In this document: piece by piece, positions 59,001 through 64,000 of the stretch
Numbering within the stretch: position 1 is the first letter of the stretch
Layout of the letters: every line of letters starts with the position of its first letter
From: Symbiodinium kawagutii
Lineage: Eukaryota > Sar > Dinophyceae > Suessiales > Symbiodiniaceae
Assembly (NCBI GenBank): GCA_009767595.1
Contig: VSDK01018759.1
Span: 62,001 to 126,000, forward strand
Length of the DNA: 64,000 nt
Direction: 5' to 3'
Notes under the pieces: model-generated
What the model saw: the letters and a program-made list of their open reading frames with translations, nothing else
What the model was told of the DNA's origin: nothing
The model's database searches: none
Translations under genes and position numbers: made by a program

Positions 59001-59558
59001 GGGTTGTGTGGGGCAATGGGTGGGGTAGGCAAAGCTTTGTTGGGCTGATGTGGGGCAATGATGGGCAATGGCTGGGCTACGCACAAAGTAGACCAGCATG
59101 GGTCTACAAATAATTTTGGGGGTCTGGAACTACTCCAGCACCCTCAAACAAATTGCAGCTTGATGAAACCCAAGACCATCAAATAGTATCAAACAAGTTA
59201 TCGAACATTACCAAGCTAGGCAAATCTAGGCAACACCAGCATTTGGCAAACAAACCCTATCAAACAATCATAAGCTGAAGATGTTGATCACTGCTAAACA
59301 ATCCCAGTTTCGCAGCAGGTGTAAGAACCCACGCTTTGAGGTTATATCGTCTGACCGAGGGTTCAAAGCGATGTCGTAACGCTCGGCCTCATAACCCTTT
59401 CTCTGCCACTTGCGAGAAATGGAGCCAGAAAAACCGAATAGGTCCAAGCAATGCAAGCACCGTTCACCTTGAAAATTCCCAATGAACTTAGTAAGCTCTT
59501 CAAGGTGGTGGTCAGCAACGAACCAAGAGCTTTCCGGCAATGTTGCTTTGACGTCATC
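40837..59558 (-). CDS. giant methyltransferase-headed gene (multi-exon span; one gene or several of one family)
   Basis: At least twenty minus-strand exons run in one direction with no convincing stop-plus-restart between them. N-terminal exons match the layout of DNA cytosine-5 methyltransferases: motif I (LDLFGFSG), motif IV with its cysteine (GGPPCG) and motif VI (LVLEQP). These enzymes transfer a methyl group from S-adenosylmethionine; whether this one does is unknown. Then come lysine-rich and zinc-ribbon-like parts (CGECQKL, CTVCHTF), a GPGADTLLGQHADVL block, several helical domains, a DSIEHFFG block, an acidic domain and a final acidic tail. I recall similar large predicted proteins recurring in dinoflagellate genomes but cannot check this here. 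The unity of the gene is inference; a head-to-tail family would look the same. Confidence 0.55.
41179..41631 (-). CDS. giant gene, exon
   Basis: 453 bases in phase 0 from CTCAAG|G to GAT|GTTTGA. The frame reads YFKLSEAGLAAFRKAVEAAT, then a lysine-rich part, then CAGHKNMIRFVEASR and VQWEELVSRVPAYF. Long, clean and protein-like; no named domain. Confidence 0.75.
41690..41770. repeat. direct repeat near one end of an intron, copy 1
   Basis: Plus strand GAAAGCAAAAACCAT ... TATTGGGATAATCTC ... CTCGACTAGCGACATGAT. A diverged copy lies at 42,252-42,320, so the two sit close to opposite ends of the intron between the exons at 41,631 and 42,338. Confidence 0.8.
41880..41914. repeat. nested palindromic repeat, type A
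   Basis: TTTTGGGGG arm, then GGGACTAGTC, then the CAACCCCCA arm; the inner part is itself palindromic. Preceded by ACGGAGATCAACAAATTA. Confidence 0.85.
42043..42082. repeat. nested palindromic repeat, type A
   Basis: ATTTTGGGGG ... CACTAGTCC ... AACCCCCCAAT, preceded by GCACGGGGATCAACAAATT and followed by a TTTCACG..GGCAA tail shared with other copies. Confidence 0.9.
42252..42320. repeat. direct repeat near one end of an intron, copy 2
   Basis: Diverged second copy of 41,690-41,770 in the same orientation, directly after the exon at 42,338-42,422 in transcript order. Confidence 0.8.
42338..42422 (-). CDS. giant gene, exon
   Basis: After CTTCAG the frame reads FLRSRSPVVALDAKDGSILY then EVPRDDF. 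Good composition; the end is approximate. Confidence 0.55.
42640..43560 (-). CDS. giant gene, long exon
   Basis: Over 300 codons open. In order: a helical part (SALENSLASAQATAVIDGEL), an acidic segment (SERDDSEDERHDAAD), KTLWDVLESSDLMGF, FKRMRTLGPYMKDL, a basic segment (GMKRKGNKHNEMQHL), two tandem copies of SRHNLWQG separated by seven residues, then FQLLVVRPFESSDG and a C-terminal strand. The SRHNLWQG duplication comes from a 39-bp tandem duplication in the DNA near 42,980-43,050. No family named. Confidence 0.75.
42985..43060. repeat. in-frame 39-bp tandem duplication within an exon
   Basis: The block CCTGCCACAAGTTGTGGCGG ... CTCTCC occurs twice in a row (near 42,988 and 43,027), duplicating SRHNLWQG in the protein. 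Confidence 0.85.
43680..43901 (-). CDS. giant gene, exon
   Basis: From TTGCAG to AAG|GTTTGG. The frame reads DCVAQFASCCKIGVPAATVK, ELVDWWNMGGRSTLF, then a very acidic run (DDWSDEELDGDDGDEDEVE). Acidic tracts are common in chromatin proteins; this is only suggestive. Confidence 0.7.
44119..44160. repeat. nested palindromic repeat, type A
   Basis: ATTTTGGGGG ... GGGACATGTCC ... AAACCCCCCAAT. The inner palindrome is GGACATGTCC here, not GGACTAGTCC, so symmetry is kept while the sequence changes. Confidence 0.9.
44283..44345. repeat. dispersed repeat (AGCTCTTGGAGATATAGAC class)
   Basis: AGAGCTCTTGGAGATATAGA followed by CTTTTGAAG and a C-rich part. Related copies near 44,447-44,495, 44,530, 48,160-48,200 and 58,520-58,555, always near the palindromic repeats. 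Confidence 0.75.
44714..44756. repeat. nested palindromic repeat, type A
   Basis: ATTTTGGGGG ... GGGACTAGTCC ... AACCCCCCAAAT, preceded by GGGATCATCGGTGATCCACA, itself palindromic (GGATCA..TGATCC). Confidence 0.92.
45010..45214 (-). CDS. giant gene, exon
   Basis: Acceptor GCTCAG|G, possible GC donor (AAAG|GCAGGA). The frame reads FLAHMVLRLASFPEEEVFEP, then MEDSIEHFFGLLKTV and STTIGNSIGAAHLLH. The C..(E)DSIEHFFG block looks conserved but I cannot name the fold. Confidence 0.75.
45560..45720 (-). CDS. giant gene, exon
   Basis: The minus frame AGFRNTFCAYYWLILCVKEA then WHLDFLPKATTFNTLW is open and protein-like. Borders approximate. Confidence 0.5.
46330..46520 (-). CDS. giant gene, exon
   Basis: Open minus frame with FPRALRCSKRVMRIFNFYVG then CGKDVHSDREAARFLNP. 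A second frame (LQLLRGSGTFELGWL) is also plausible, so the frame is unproven. Confidence 0.4.
46690..46840 (-). CDS. giant gene, exon
   Basis: The frame KKMPKILMFPFATVLWKSTQ then PVFGSNDPKHVQKVARMH has the form of a conserved strand-helix block. An alternative frame is open in parallel. Confidence 0.5.
46990..47121 (-). CDS. giant gene, exon
   Basis: Acceptor TCCAAG|G. The frame reads LLGNHGVPPLCVSYDNHGSF then LNRFLLGCTPPHECADLEFW. Confidence 0.65.
47360..47780 (-). CDS. giant gene, exon
   Basis: Acceptor GGCAG|G. The frame reads VCYVEEGLPAFFISEGEQLR, GAAKAALDCLDLEGRKSYML, VRDEVVFSRTYALVYGLDEE and on to FLATVCVSSCLKGINK. A long clean domain with an alternating strand-helix pattern; no family named. 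The end may be at a GT (CAA|GTACCA) or further on. Confidence 0.7.
47870..47912. repeat. nested palindromic repeat, type A
   Basis: ATTTTGGGGG ... GGGACTAGTCC ... AACCCCCAAAT, 90 bases upstream of an exon acceptor; tail GGCAAGTTGTCGGCC shared with 44,775. Confidence 0.92.
48245..48470. repeat. CATTTACCATCT minisatellite, array 1
   Basis: Tandem units of about 18-20 bp (ATCCATTTACCATCTGTTT and ACCATCTACTTTATC). Its right end is part of the duplicated block shared with 50,422-50,660. Confidence 0.95.
48450..48656. repeat. segmental duplication, copy 1
   Basis: From TATCATTTTCGTTTTG through the palindromic repeat to TTTTTTCCAGGT this block matches 50,649-50,855 base for base as far as I can read (offset 2,199). 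It includes GTAGGTCTATTTAATGTG and the CCGCGCTGGAGCTCC segment. Confidence 0.95.
48560..48602. repeat. nested palindromic repeat, type A
   Basis: ATTTCAGGGGCC ... GGGACTAGTCC ... AACCCCCCAAAT; left arm changed from TTGG to TCAG. Confidence 0.9.
48751..49606. repeat. 107-bp satellite, eight tandem copies
   Basis: Copies start at 48,751, 48,858, 48,965, 49,072, 49,179, 49,286, 49,393 and 49,500. All but the ends read identical. Each unit contains CCCAACATAACCCCACCATA, ACATATTCCCAACATGG and an inner imperfect palindrome CCCATCATAAATGGG. Open minus frames of 60 residues across each pair of units are artefacts. Confidence 0.98.
49607..50400. other. intronic stretch with satellite-derived fragments
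   Basis: Scattered single copies of CCCAACATAAAC, the building block of the 107-bp satellite, in GC-rich sequence to about 50,180, then AT-rich. No exon supported. Confidence 0.5.
50422..50660. repeat. CATTTACCATCT minisatellite, array 2
   Basis: Same units as array 1 in a different order of the two variants, so the arrays changed after or during duplication while the right flank stayed identical. Confidence 0.95.
50649..50855. repeat. segmental duplication, copy 2
   Basis: Second copy of 48,450-48,656 including the palindromic repeat. Sequence diverges right after CCAGGT in both copies. Confidence 0.95.
50759..50801. repeat. nested palindromic repeat, type A
   Basis: Identical to the copy at 48,560-48,602. 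Confidence 0.92.
51615..51855 (-). CDS. giant gene, exon
   Basis: The frame reads MWGSCGVIDAKILTEHIVKH, LLSPPEHRNAQDLVASGG, then LRADQLTRTLVPCLLEKASK. Borders approximate. First exon upstream of the satellite-filled intron in transcript order. Confidence 0.65.
52410..52746 (-). CDS. giant gene, exon
   Basis: From TTCCAG to CACCAG|GTGTCG. The frame reads LHLLDPLDKIDALSPFQALR, LLEMIMNWTEKYEWVKL, and AEQQEHADRMVETYPHLHGQ. Helical, no family named. Confidence 0.7.
52805..53044 (-). CDS. giant gene, exon
   Basis: Acceptor CCAAG|G. The frame reads QLVVRHAACHREKKYYKITP, FDCCERCLSLLNKQKLRDM, then HYVAICLICCHGAHWFAMF. Several Cys and His residues; metal binding is possible. Confidence 0.65.
53350..53566 (-). 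CDS. giant gene, exon
   Basis: From GCCCAG|G to TAAA|GTAAAG. The frame reads VQLCEGVSISQGPGADTLLG then QHADVLGKWFESGCIGVASN and LLDSIELDPCF. The GPGADTLLGQHADVL block looks like a conserved core. Confidence 0.75.
53898..55025 (-). CDS. giant gene, long exon with zinc-ribbon-like pairs
   Basis: Over 370 codons. In order: a helical part (LLLVLAYILKKFKEADSS), a low-complexity Lys/Pro/Glu linker (EPVPTKPEPAPAKQEP), a basic coiled part, a block around GCKLESGHWGKFLKGVMG with the pair CGEC, an AT-hook-like ARAGRPSK, and a second pair CTVC near the end before donor CCA|GTGAAC. The mix of linker, AT-hook and paired cysteines suggests a nuclear DNA- or chromatin-binding role; this is inference. Confidence 0.75.
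55140..55293 (-). CDS. giant gene, exon
   Basis: Acceptor CACGAG|G. The frame reads LFALQPREGVPMLFDPTDDV then DGILDAAYLAGDFLQKEVYQ. Confidence 0.65.
55515..55640 (-). CDS. giant gene, exon
   Basis: The frame reads FFGNRWQSVMMVIDPARLQE then GDVWQRWGEPALI. Borders approximate. Confidence 0.5.
55758..55848 (-). CDS. giant gene, exon
   Basis: 91 bases from GCCCAG|G to TTTG|GTAGTA. The frame reads DWVDSVEAWEKNILKAWDKK then HFVFGGLLAFG. Confidence 0.65.
56085..56197 (-). CDS. giant gene, exon
   Basis: Acceptor GGCCAG|G. The frame reads DPLKFLKSLPPEFALGPVLR then VRGGLPYENVTCRMCPQF, with a CRMC pair like the CGEC and CTVC pairs in a later exon. Confidence 0.6.
56300..57200. other. non-coding stretch, probably intron
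   Basis: AT-rich with degenerate remnants of the palindromic repeat near 56,522 (TTTATTTTAGGGGCG) and 56,807 (AAATTATTTCAATGG). No exon supported. Confidence 0.45.
57225..57390 (-). CDS. giant gene, methyltransferase-domain end exon
   Basis: The frame reads QEVSGTQETRQSRRKVRRVY, then GGKDLGLSAAYTAEFAQALF. The GGKDL..S.AYT.EF block closes the methyltransferase-like region. Confidence 0.65.
57645..57774 (-). CDS. giant gene, methyltransferase-domain exon
   Basis: Acceptor CTGAG|G. The frame reads FAFFGHDLLKPSHLWGTLPG then LSSLSRKMTKSHREKFLAR. Its first base completes the tryptophan codon of the preceding exon, giving TTWFAFFGHDLLKPSHLWG. Confidence 0.75.
57950..58183 (-). CDS. giant gene, methyltransferase-domain exon (motif VI)
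   Basis: 234 bases, AG|G acceptor (GACAAG|G) and GT donor (CACGTG|GTTTTT). The frame reads SSSVHRRHALGPLGDQSVLK, VRISNLIARNTATFLQLLHQ, FWLVLEQPTSSWLFK. LVLEQP occupies the place of motif VI (ENV) of cytosine-5 methyltransferases. Phase is consistent with both neighbours. Confidence 0.8.
58418..58502 (-). CDS. giant gene, methyltransferase-domain exon (motif IV)
   Basis: 85 bases, acceptor TCCAAG|G. The frame reads LGLRLREGAAIIGGPPCGLN. GGPPCG corresponds to the catalytic PC motif (usually PPCQ) of cytosine-5 methyltransferases, with the cysteine nucleophile kept. A GT donor in phase 2 (CGCGT|GTATCC) joins the next exon. Confidence 0.78.
58716..58758. repeat. nested palindromic repeat, type A
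   Basis: ATTTTGGGGG ... GGGACTGGTCC ... AACCCCTAAAAT, with the same 5' context (GGGATCATCGGGGATCCACA) and tail (TCTCACGCAGGGCAAATTAT) as 44,714. Confidence 0.92.
59107..59150. repeat. nested palindromic repeat, type A (degenerate)
   Basis: AATTTTGGGGG ... TGGAACTACTCCA ... ACCCTCAAA; the inner hairpin is TGGA..TCCA. Preceded by a TGTGGGGCAATG-rich stretch also seen before 42,200 and 44,080. Confidence 0.85.
59312..59558 (-). CDS. giant gene, methyltransferase-domain exon (motif I)
   Basis: Acceptor TTGCAG|G. The frame reads FVADHHLEELTKFIG, then CLHCLDLFGFSGSISRKWQR and KGYEAERYDIALNPRSDD. LDLFGFSGS aligns with the SAM-binding motif I (DLFxGxGG) of cytosine-5 methyltransferases, and RYDI fills the place of the acidic motif II strand. 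The end is uncertain (possibly a GA donor, TGC|GAAACT). Confidence 0.78.
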
Positions 59559-59639
59559 CTGCAAGTTTTGAAACTATATAATTATGATATATTTGTTTAT
59601 TTGAATGTGTTTATGTATGAAATGAATTCATATATGACT

Positions 59640-59990
59640 TCAAAAATAAATCAAATGTGCTGAACCCTGTTTGGACAAATTTGGAACGAACGAAGTATAG
59701 CAGAACGATTGGATGATTCTGGCGGTTGTTGCATGTTGCTGACACATGCTGACACCAAACGTTTCTGCCAGCAAACCTGAAAAAATCAAAACAGCACTGT
59801 CCTTCTGCGACACACCATGGCTGCTCCAAAAAGCAAACGCAATCCAGATCGCAAGCCCCATGCGCACTACCGAAACTGCCGCCATATGGTTTCGAGAGAA
59901 GGGACGACTCTTTGGAGACAAGCAAGCTCCACTAGCACTGAAGAGCACTGAAAACACTGAATGCACTGAAGCTTGGATAAGCTCGAAACA
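59640..59990 (-). CDS. possible coding exon upstream of the methyltransferase domain
   Basis: Open minus frames, including MAAVSVVRMGLAIWIAFAFW then SSHGVSQKDSAVLIFSG. A TTTTTTCAG|G acceptor lies inside at about 59,777. Frame and role undecided. Confidence 0.35.
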   Translation of the reverse strand, partial: CFELIQASVHSVFSVLFSASGACLSPKSRPFSRNHMAAVSVVRMGLAIWIAFAFWSSHGVSQKDSAVLIFSGLLAETFGVSMCQQHATTARIIQSFCYTSFVPNLSKQGSAHLIYF

Positions 59991-60204
59991 AGTCGAAACA
60001 TCTCGGAATTTCATGATACGTCATGATGCTTCATGTATGCTCATGTTCCAATCACTTCCACAGATTTCCAAAGCAGTCTCTCCCTTTCTCAATGCGGAAC
60101 ATCTTGAAACATTTAAACATCCATGATCATCCGTACACCTATCACATCTGTTTCCCTCCTGTGCAAGAACCCGAAATAACCCGACAACCCGACCGATCAG
60201 CAAG

Positions 60205-60290
60205 CCTCAATCTCTGAAGAATCACCCACGAAATTCCACAGCGCGGACATCTCGAAGAGAAAGTTTTCCCAACAACTTGCCCTCAAAAGC
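60205..60290 (-). CDS. possible coding exon
   Basis: The minus frame LLRASCWENFLFEMSALWNF then VGDSSEIEAC. Short and unsupported by family. Confidence 0.35.
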
Positions 60291-60514
60291 CCGCCAATGG
60301 GAGACACATGGAGAATCATGGAGTTAGCATGAGTTAGCGAGAGGATATGAAAGGATATGAAAGGGCTGGGTGAGCAGCCAAAAGCGTGCGAGAGCACACA
60401 TAGATACACATAGCATCGCATAGCTTGATATAATTCGATATAGCTTGCATTAACTCATCACAAGTTGAAAATGGTTGCAACAAAATCAAACTCATTCAAA
60501 TTCAATTTTTTCAA

Positions 60515-60655
60515 TCAAAGCACTGGTTCTGCCATGGTTGCTTGTAGCACTCTTGCACTGCCACCGCAGCATCTAGTCCATGATCATCGGCAAATGCCTG
60601 GCTCAGGTCCGACGGCCCCAGTAGATCCCAGTAGCATGCAAATGCACGCAGTATG
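60515..60655 (-). CDS. coding exon, product unknown
   Basis: The minus frame LRAFACYWDLLGPSDLSQAF then ADDHGLDAAVAVQECYKQ, protein-like. A second segment at 60,700-60,840 (CLMCFMGEELLRDCLQF) may be the next exon upstream. Confidence 0.45.
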
Positions 60656-60849
60656 ACAATGTATGACACAATTGCAATACCAATATTGCTGTCATTTACT
60701 GTCCACCGGCTTTTGCAAGATCTTAGGCAAGTTGCCTCATGGGGAAACTGAAGACAATCTCGCAGCAATTCCTCCCCCATGAAACACATCAAACAAGTAG
60801 GAAGAGTCATTCCTGGCAGCACAGCTCCGGGCGGGGAACACATTCACTG

Positions 60850-61750
60850 CATCATCAAATATCGTAATTTTTCACATCTCCTCACCGTTCATATCATTTC
60901 ATATCCATTCATATCCTGCAATATCCTTCAACCGCCATCAACCGCCCTCGATCGCTTGCGATCGCCTGCGTGCTCCCACGATCTCTGTCTCCCAACATCA
61001 TCTGACATCTCCCAACATTGAAAAACATTGAACAACTATTAAAAAAAACATGGAAAAATTGTCCCAAGATGTCAAAACCACACACTTACACACACAGCAT
61101 CACAGAATTACAGGTAATATCAAATAATTACAGTATGGGGCAAGCATTGGCAAACCATAGCATGCAGACATAAACCATATTAAACCGTCATAAACCCAGC
61201 ACATGCCCCATCATGCCACATCATCCCACCACGTCAAGAAATGCCAAGAATCTCGGGAATTCGCTATCCTCCTTAACCCGCACCACCTTCGAGCACATTT
61301 GAGCACAGCGACATAAGGCGACAAAGCCTTTCACATCCCTTCAATATTCATTAATTTTCAAAAATTTCATTCACATACTCTAAACAACCATAAACAACCC
61401 ACATGATGCCAAATGATGCCACACGTTTCAGATCGTTTCAGCATGTTTCAGCACCTTCAATTAAACTCTTTACTATGTCTGCCCCCTCCCGCCCCTCTCT
61501 TTCTGGGCAAGTCCTGTCTGAAACCCTGTGAAATGTCGTAAGCACCAGCAAAACGAACATCTGTGAAAATTATTTTGCTCCCTTTCTACATGTCTTGCAC
61601 CCCCACACTATAATTTGAGAACAGAGTTTGATATAGTTTGATATTCATAATAATTCAATATTGATGATTATTGAATTTATGACACTGACCCCCACTGGCA
61701 TCCATTGTCATCCATCGGCTTTCAATCGTTTTCAAACAGTGTCATGGAAT
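60850..61750. other. non-coding stretch, probably intron
   Basis: AT- and CA-rich, no exon supported on either strand. Confidence 0.4.
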
Positions 61751-61829
61751 GTCATGAATTCTCAACGGTTTTCATTGCATTCCTGGAAGTTGCAAAGATT
61801 TGCAAAGCACCATGAGAAGGTATGAGAAT

Positions 61830-61960
61830 GAACCTGAGAATGAACCCGATTCAACACGCCTGAGACACAGCTTCGCCGGACGAAGGCAACCCGAGCTGCC
61901 CAAGCTCTCTCTTGACAGCTGCCTAAGTTTTCAGCAACCAATACCGCAACACAAATGAAG
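61830..61960 (-). CDS. possible coding exon
   Basis: All three minus frames are open; one reads AAVKRELGQLGLPSSGEAVS and another VAVLVAENLGSCQERAW. Frame undecided. Confidence 0.3.
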
Positions 61961-62050
61961 CAGGGAAGGACACGAGGATTGCTTCTTGGGAAGTCTTGGG
62001 AGCAAAATGTCACATGCCCACAACGTGCCAATCCCAAACCATTCCGTATG

Positions 62051-62092
62051 AAATAATTTGGTGGGAGCTAGACATCTCTAAAGCCCCCCAAA
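62051..62092. repeat. palindromic repeat, type B
   Basis: AATAATTTGGTGGGAGCTAG ... CTCTAAAGCCCCCCAAAT. Related to type A (same arms, GCTAG centre) but with a longer asymmetric loop. Confidence 0.88.
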
Positions 62093-62167
62093 TAAATAAT
62101 TTTGTTTTATTGCTAACGTGAACCGTAATATACCAAAGTCCCCGAAGCAATGGTTCAAAGTCAAGCT

Positions 62168-62252
62168 GCAGGGCAACTGTCTGTGGGTCCAATCTTCCCC
62201 GTGTTCTTCGCTTCCTCGATCTTAACCGGCGCCTCAAGGAACACATCCTAGA
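62168..62252 (-). CDS. triplicated C-terminal exon, copy 1
   Basis: From CATCTAG|G the frame reads DVFLEAPVKIEEAKNTGKIG then PTDSCPAA and TGA. The stop is at the same place in the other two copies. An overlapping frame (LRRRLRSRKRR) is also conserved, so the frame choice is inference. Confidence 0.45.
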
Positions 62253-62564
62253 TGGGCCACAACCGGGTGAGCAAGAATAGAAAAGGGTAGAAAAGGCAAA
62301 GCAAAAATCAAAATATATGATACAATATTTGATTCTATTGGTACTTTCGACTTTTCCACCCAGGAAAGCAAAAACGGCGCTGCTTTTGCAGCAACATGTC
62401 ACCAACAACAAAGGTGCCAAAAACACAAAAATTGGCACCTTCGACTCCTGCTACTAGAGGGCCATAAACGGAATCAAAGGGATAGAAAGGGATACAAAAA
62501 GGGCCCGCACCCAAAGATGGACGTCACACGACCACAACATTCCGGAACCGAAACCATCCCGTAT

Positions 62565-62611
62565 GAAATAATTTGTTGGGAACTAGACATCTCTGAAGCC
62601 CCCCAAATAAT
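62565..62611. repeat. palindromic repeat, type B
   Basis: AATAATTTGTTGGGAACTAG ... CTCTGAAGCCCCCCAAAT. Confidence 0.9.
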
Positions 62612-62659
62612 TTTGCTTGATTTTCAACGCATGCCAAAATCCGCTAAGTCATTGTTTAA

Positions 62660-62800
62660 AATCAAGCTGCAGGGCAACTGTTTGTAGATTCAATCTCCTC
62701 CTTTTTCTTGGCTTCCTTGCTCTCAATCGTCTCCTCAGACAACAAATGTTCAATAATGTCCCCCACGCTCTTGAAACATCTTGAAACATCCTGCTGACTG
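62660..62800 (-). CDS. triplicated C-terminal exon, copy 2
   Basis: The frame reads CFKSVGDIIEHLLSEETIES then KEAKKKEEIESTNSCPAA and TGA: a charged amphipathic helix and the same CPAA-stop end as copy 1. This is the best-preserved copy and supports this frame. Confidence 0.5.
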
Positions 62801-63626
62801 CAAACATCTGCCTGGCTGCAAACATGCTAGGGAGGCTATGGGAGGCTGGCTTGCCCTGCCAAACCAGGTACATATATTGATGTGTATATATATATACATA
62901 ATTTTACATACATACATATACATGATTAAATACCCATGCATTGCACATTCAACGAGTCAAGTCCAGTCTTTCCAACAGGTTGGTTGGACACGCTGAAAAT
63001 TTTATCTTGGATTTCGATGCCATTTTCCGAAGGCTGGAACGAACACTCTATGTCTGGTTTGCCCATTCAATGTCAATGGGTGTGTGGACACAATTGGACA
63101 CACACACACACCACGCCATAGCTATCCATAGCTTGCCCATCCAAGAATCACTTGGAAAGTCTTGAAGTTCCCGGTCGATAGATCTCCAGCAACCAGGAGA
63201 ACGTACCCGAGGAAATGGAGGGAACTTGCTGTACATCAGGGGCTCCTCCTGAGACATGAAAATGACGTTCTTTTGGAACGTCAAGACCAATTTTTATGTA
63301 TATATTTTGATAGTTTTTAAATATGAAGAAATATGCATTGAATACAAATATCACATTCTATCACATACATCCGCTGAACGTGACACCATACCATGATCAA
63401 GGCATTGTTCCAACATGATTTCCTAACGTGACGCCACGCACTTCAAAGGGTTCGGCCGGCTTTATGATCAATCCTGCCCGGGCTGGGTTCCAATCTTCTT
63501 CAAAAAGTGTGTGTCATTTTACAAGCACAAAAGGGTAGGAAGAGCGCCTATACCTAAACGAAGAAGTCACATGCCCACAATTGCCCACATACGTCCAAAA
63601 CACGCCAACCCCAAACCATCCCGTCT

Positions 63627-63670
63627 GAAATAATTTGTTGGGAGCTAGACATCTCTGAGGCCCTCCAAAT
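63627..63670. repeat. palindromic repeat, type B
   Basis: AATAATTTGTTGGGAGCTAG ... CTCTGAGGCCCTCCAAAT. Confidence 0.9.
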
Positions 63671-63725
63671 AGTTTTGCCACATTGCCAGTGCATGCCAAA
63701 ATCCCCAGACTGGTTGTTTAAGTCA

Positions 63726-63830
63726 AGCTGCAAGGTGGGCGTCTGTAGATTTAGCCTTCTCCGTCTTGTTGGCTTTCTCGTTCTCGGGCAGCACCTCAAG
63801 GAACAGATGTTCCCCACATCCCAGATGGGT
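63726..63830 (-). CDS. triplicated C-terminal exon, copy 3
   Basis: The frame reads GCGEHLFLEVLPENEKANKT then EKAKSTDAHLAA and TGA. Same position relative to its palindrome as in copies 1 and 2. Confidence 0.4.
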
Positions 63831-64000
63831 TCAGCTTTTTGACGAGAATCGCCACAACCGGGTGAGCAAGAGTAGAAAAGAAAAGGATAGAATAGGTAAG
63901 GCAAGGACCAAGAGAATATGATACGATATTTGACACTGTGGATATACAAGTAATTACAAATATAAACGGAATCAAAGGGATAGAAAAGGATAGAAAAAAT

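Noticed and set aside
1..64000. rRNA, tRNA, bacterial promoters, ribosome binding sites, origins or attachment sites
   Set aside because: None recognised on reading both strands; spliced genes and the dinoflagellate splice signature make bacterial features inapplicable.

Overview
The window reads as nuclear DNA of a dinoflagellate, probably a symbiodiniacean or a close relative such as Polarella. Every gene I can recognise is broken into short exons and almost all lie on the minus strand, as in dinoflagellate unidirectional gene clusters. The introns have the dinoflagellate signature: every acceptor I could prove is AG followed by G, and donors are a mix of GT, GC and GA. Pentatricopeptide-repeat (PPR) exons are abundant, and a degenerate spliced-leader sequence sits just upstream of one gene. 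There are no operons, ribosome binding sites, rRNA or tRNA genes that I can see.

Layout, left to right; the genes run right to left. At 1-14 kb there are minus-strand exons of one or more PPR genes, widely spaced in intron. At 15.2-21.1 kb there are PPR exons followed, in transcription order, by exons of an RluA-type RNA pseudouridine synthase, one of them crossing a 24-base assembly gap. At 22-29.2 kb there are scattered minus-strand coding exons I cannot assign. At 29.2-31.05 kb there is a large low-complexity block: (TTCATTCC)-like arrays, duplicated flanks, and a compound GAT/GAC microsatellite. At 31.55-32.5 kb there is a four-exon gene for a secreted protein with a relic spliced leader 46 bases upstream of its ATG. 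At 33.4-34.4 kb there are more PPR-like exons. At 34.55-39.7 kb lies the C-terminal half of an ABC transporter (ABCC/MRP-like). I could join its second nucleotide-binding domain exon by exon in frame, and this fixes the splice rules of the genome.

From 59.6 kb down to 40.8 kb runs a very large minus-strand coding unit, one gene or several of one family. It starts with a domain resembling DNA cytosine-5 methyltransferases (motifs I, IV and VI recognisable). It continues through zinc-ribbon-like, acidic and otherwise unrecognised domains and ends at a stop at 40,837. Its introns, and only this half of the window, carry at least a dozen copies of a palindromic repeat with a nested hairpin. They also hold eight tandem copies of a 107-bp satellite and a near-identical duplication of about 250 bp with a 2,199-bp offset. 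At 60-64 kb there are further minus-strand exons and three diverged copies of one module (palindrome plus short C-terminal exon).

The best candidates for something undescribed are the methyltransferase-headed giant gene with its associated palindromic intron repeats, and the PPR plus pseudouridine-synthase arrangement, which suggests sequence-guided RNA modification. Exon borders outside the ABC transporter and the methyltransferase exons are approximate. In this DNA most exons are open in several frames, so isolated exon calls carry low confidence.
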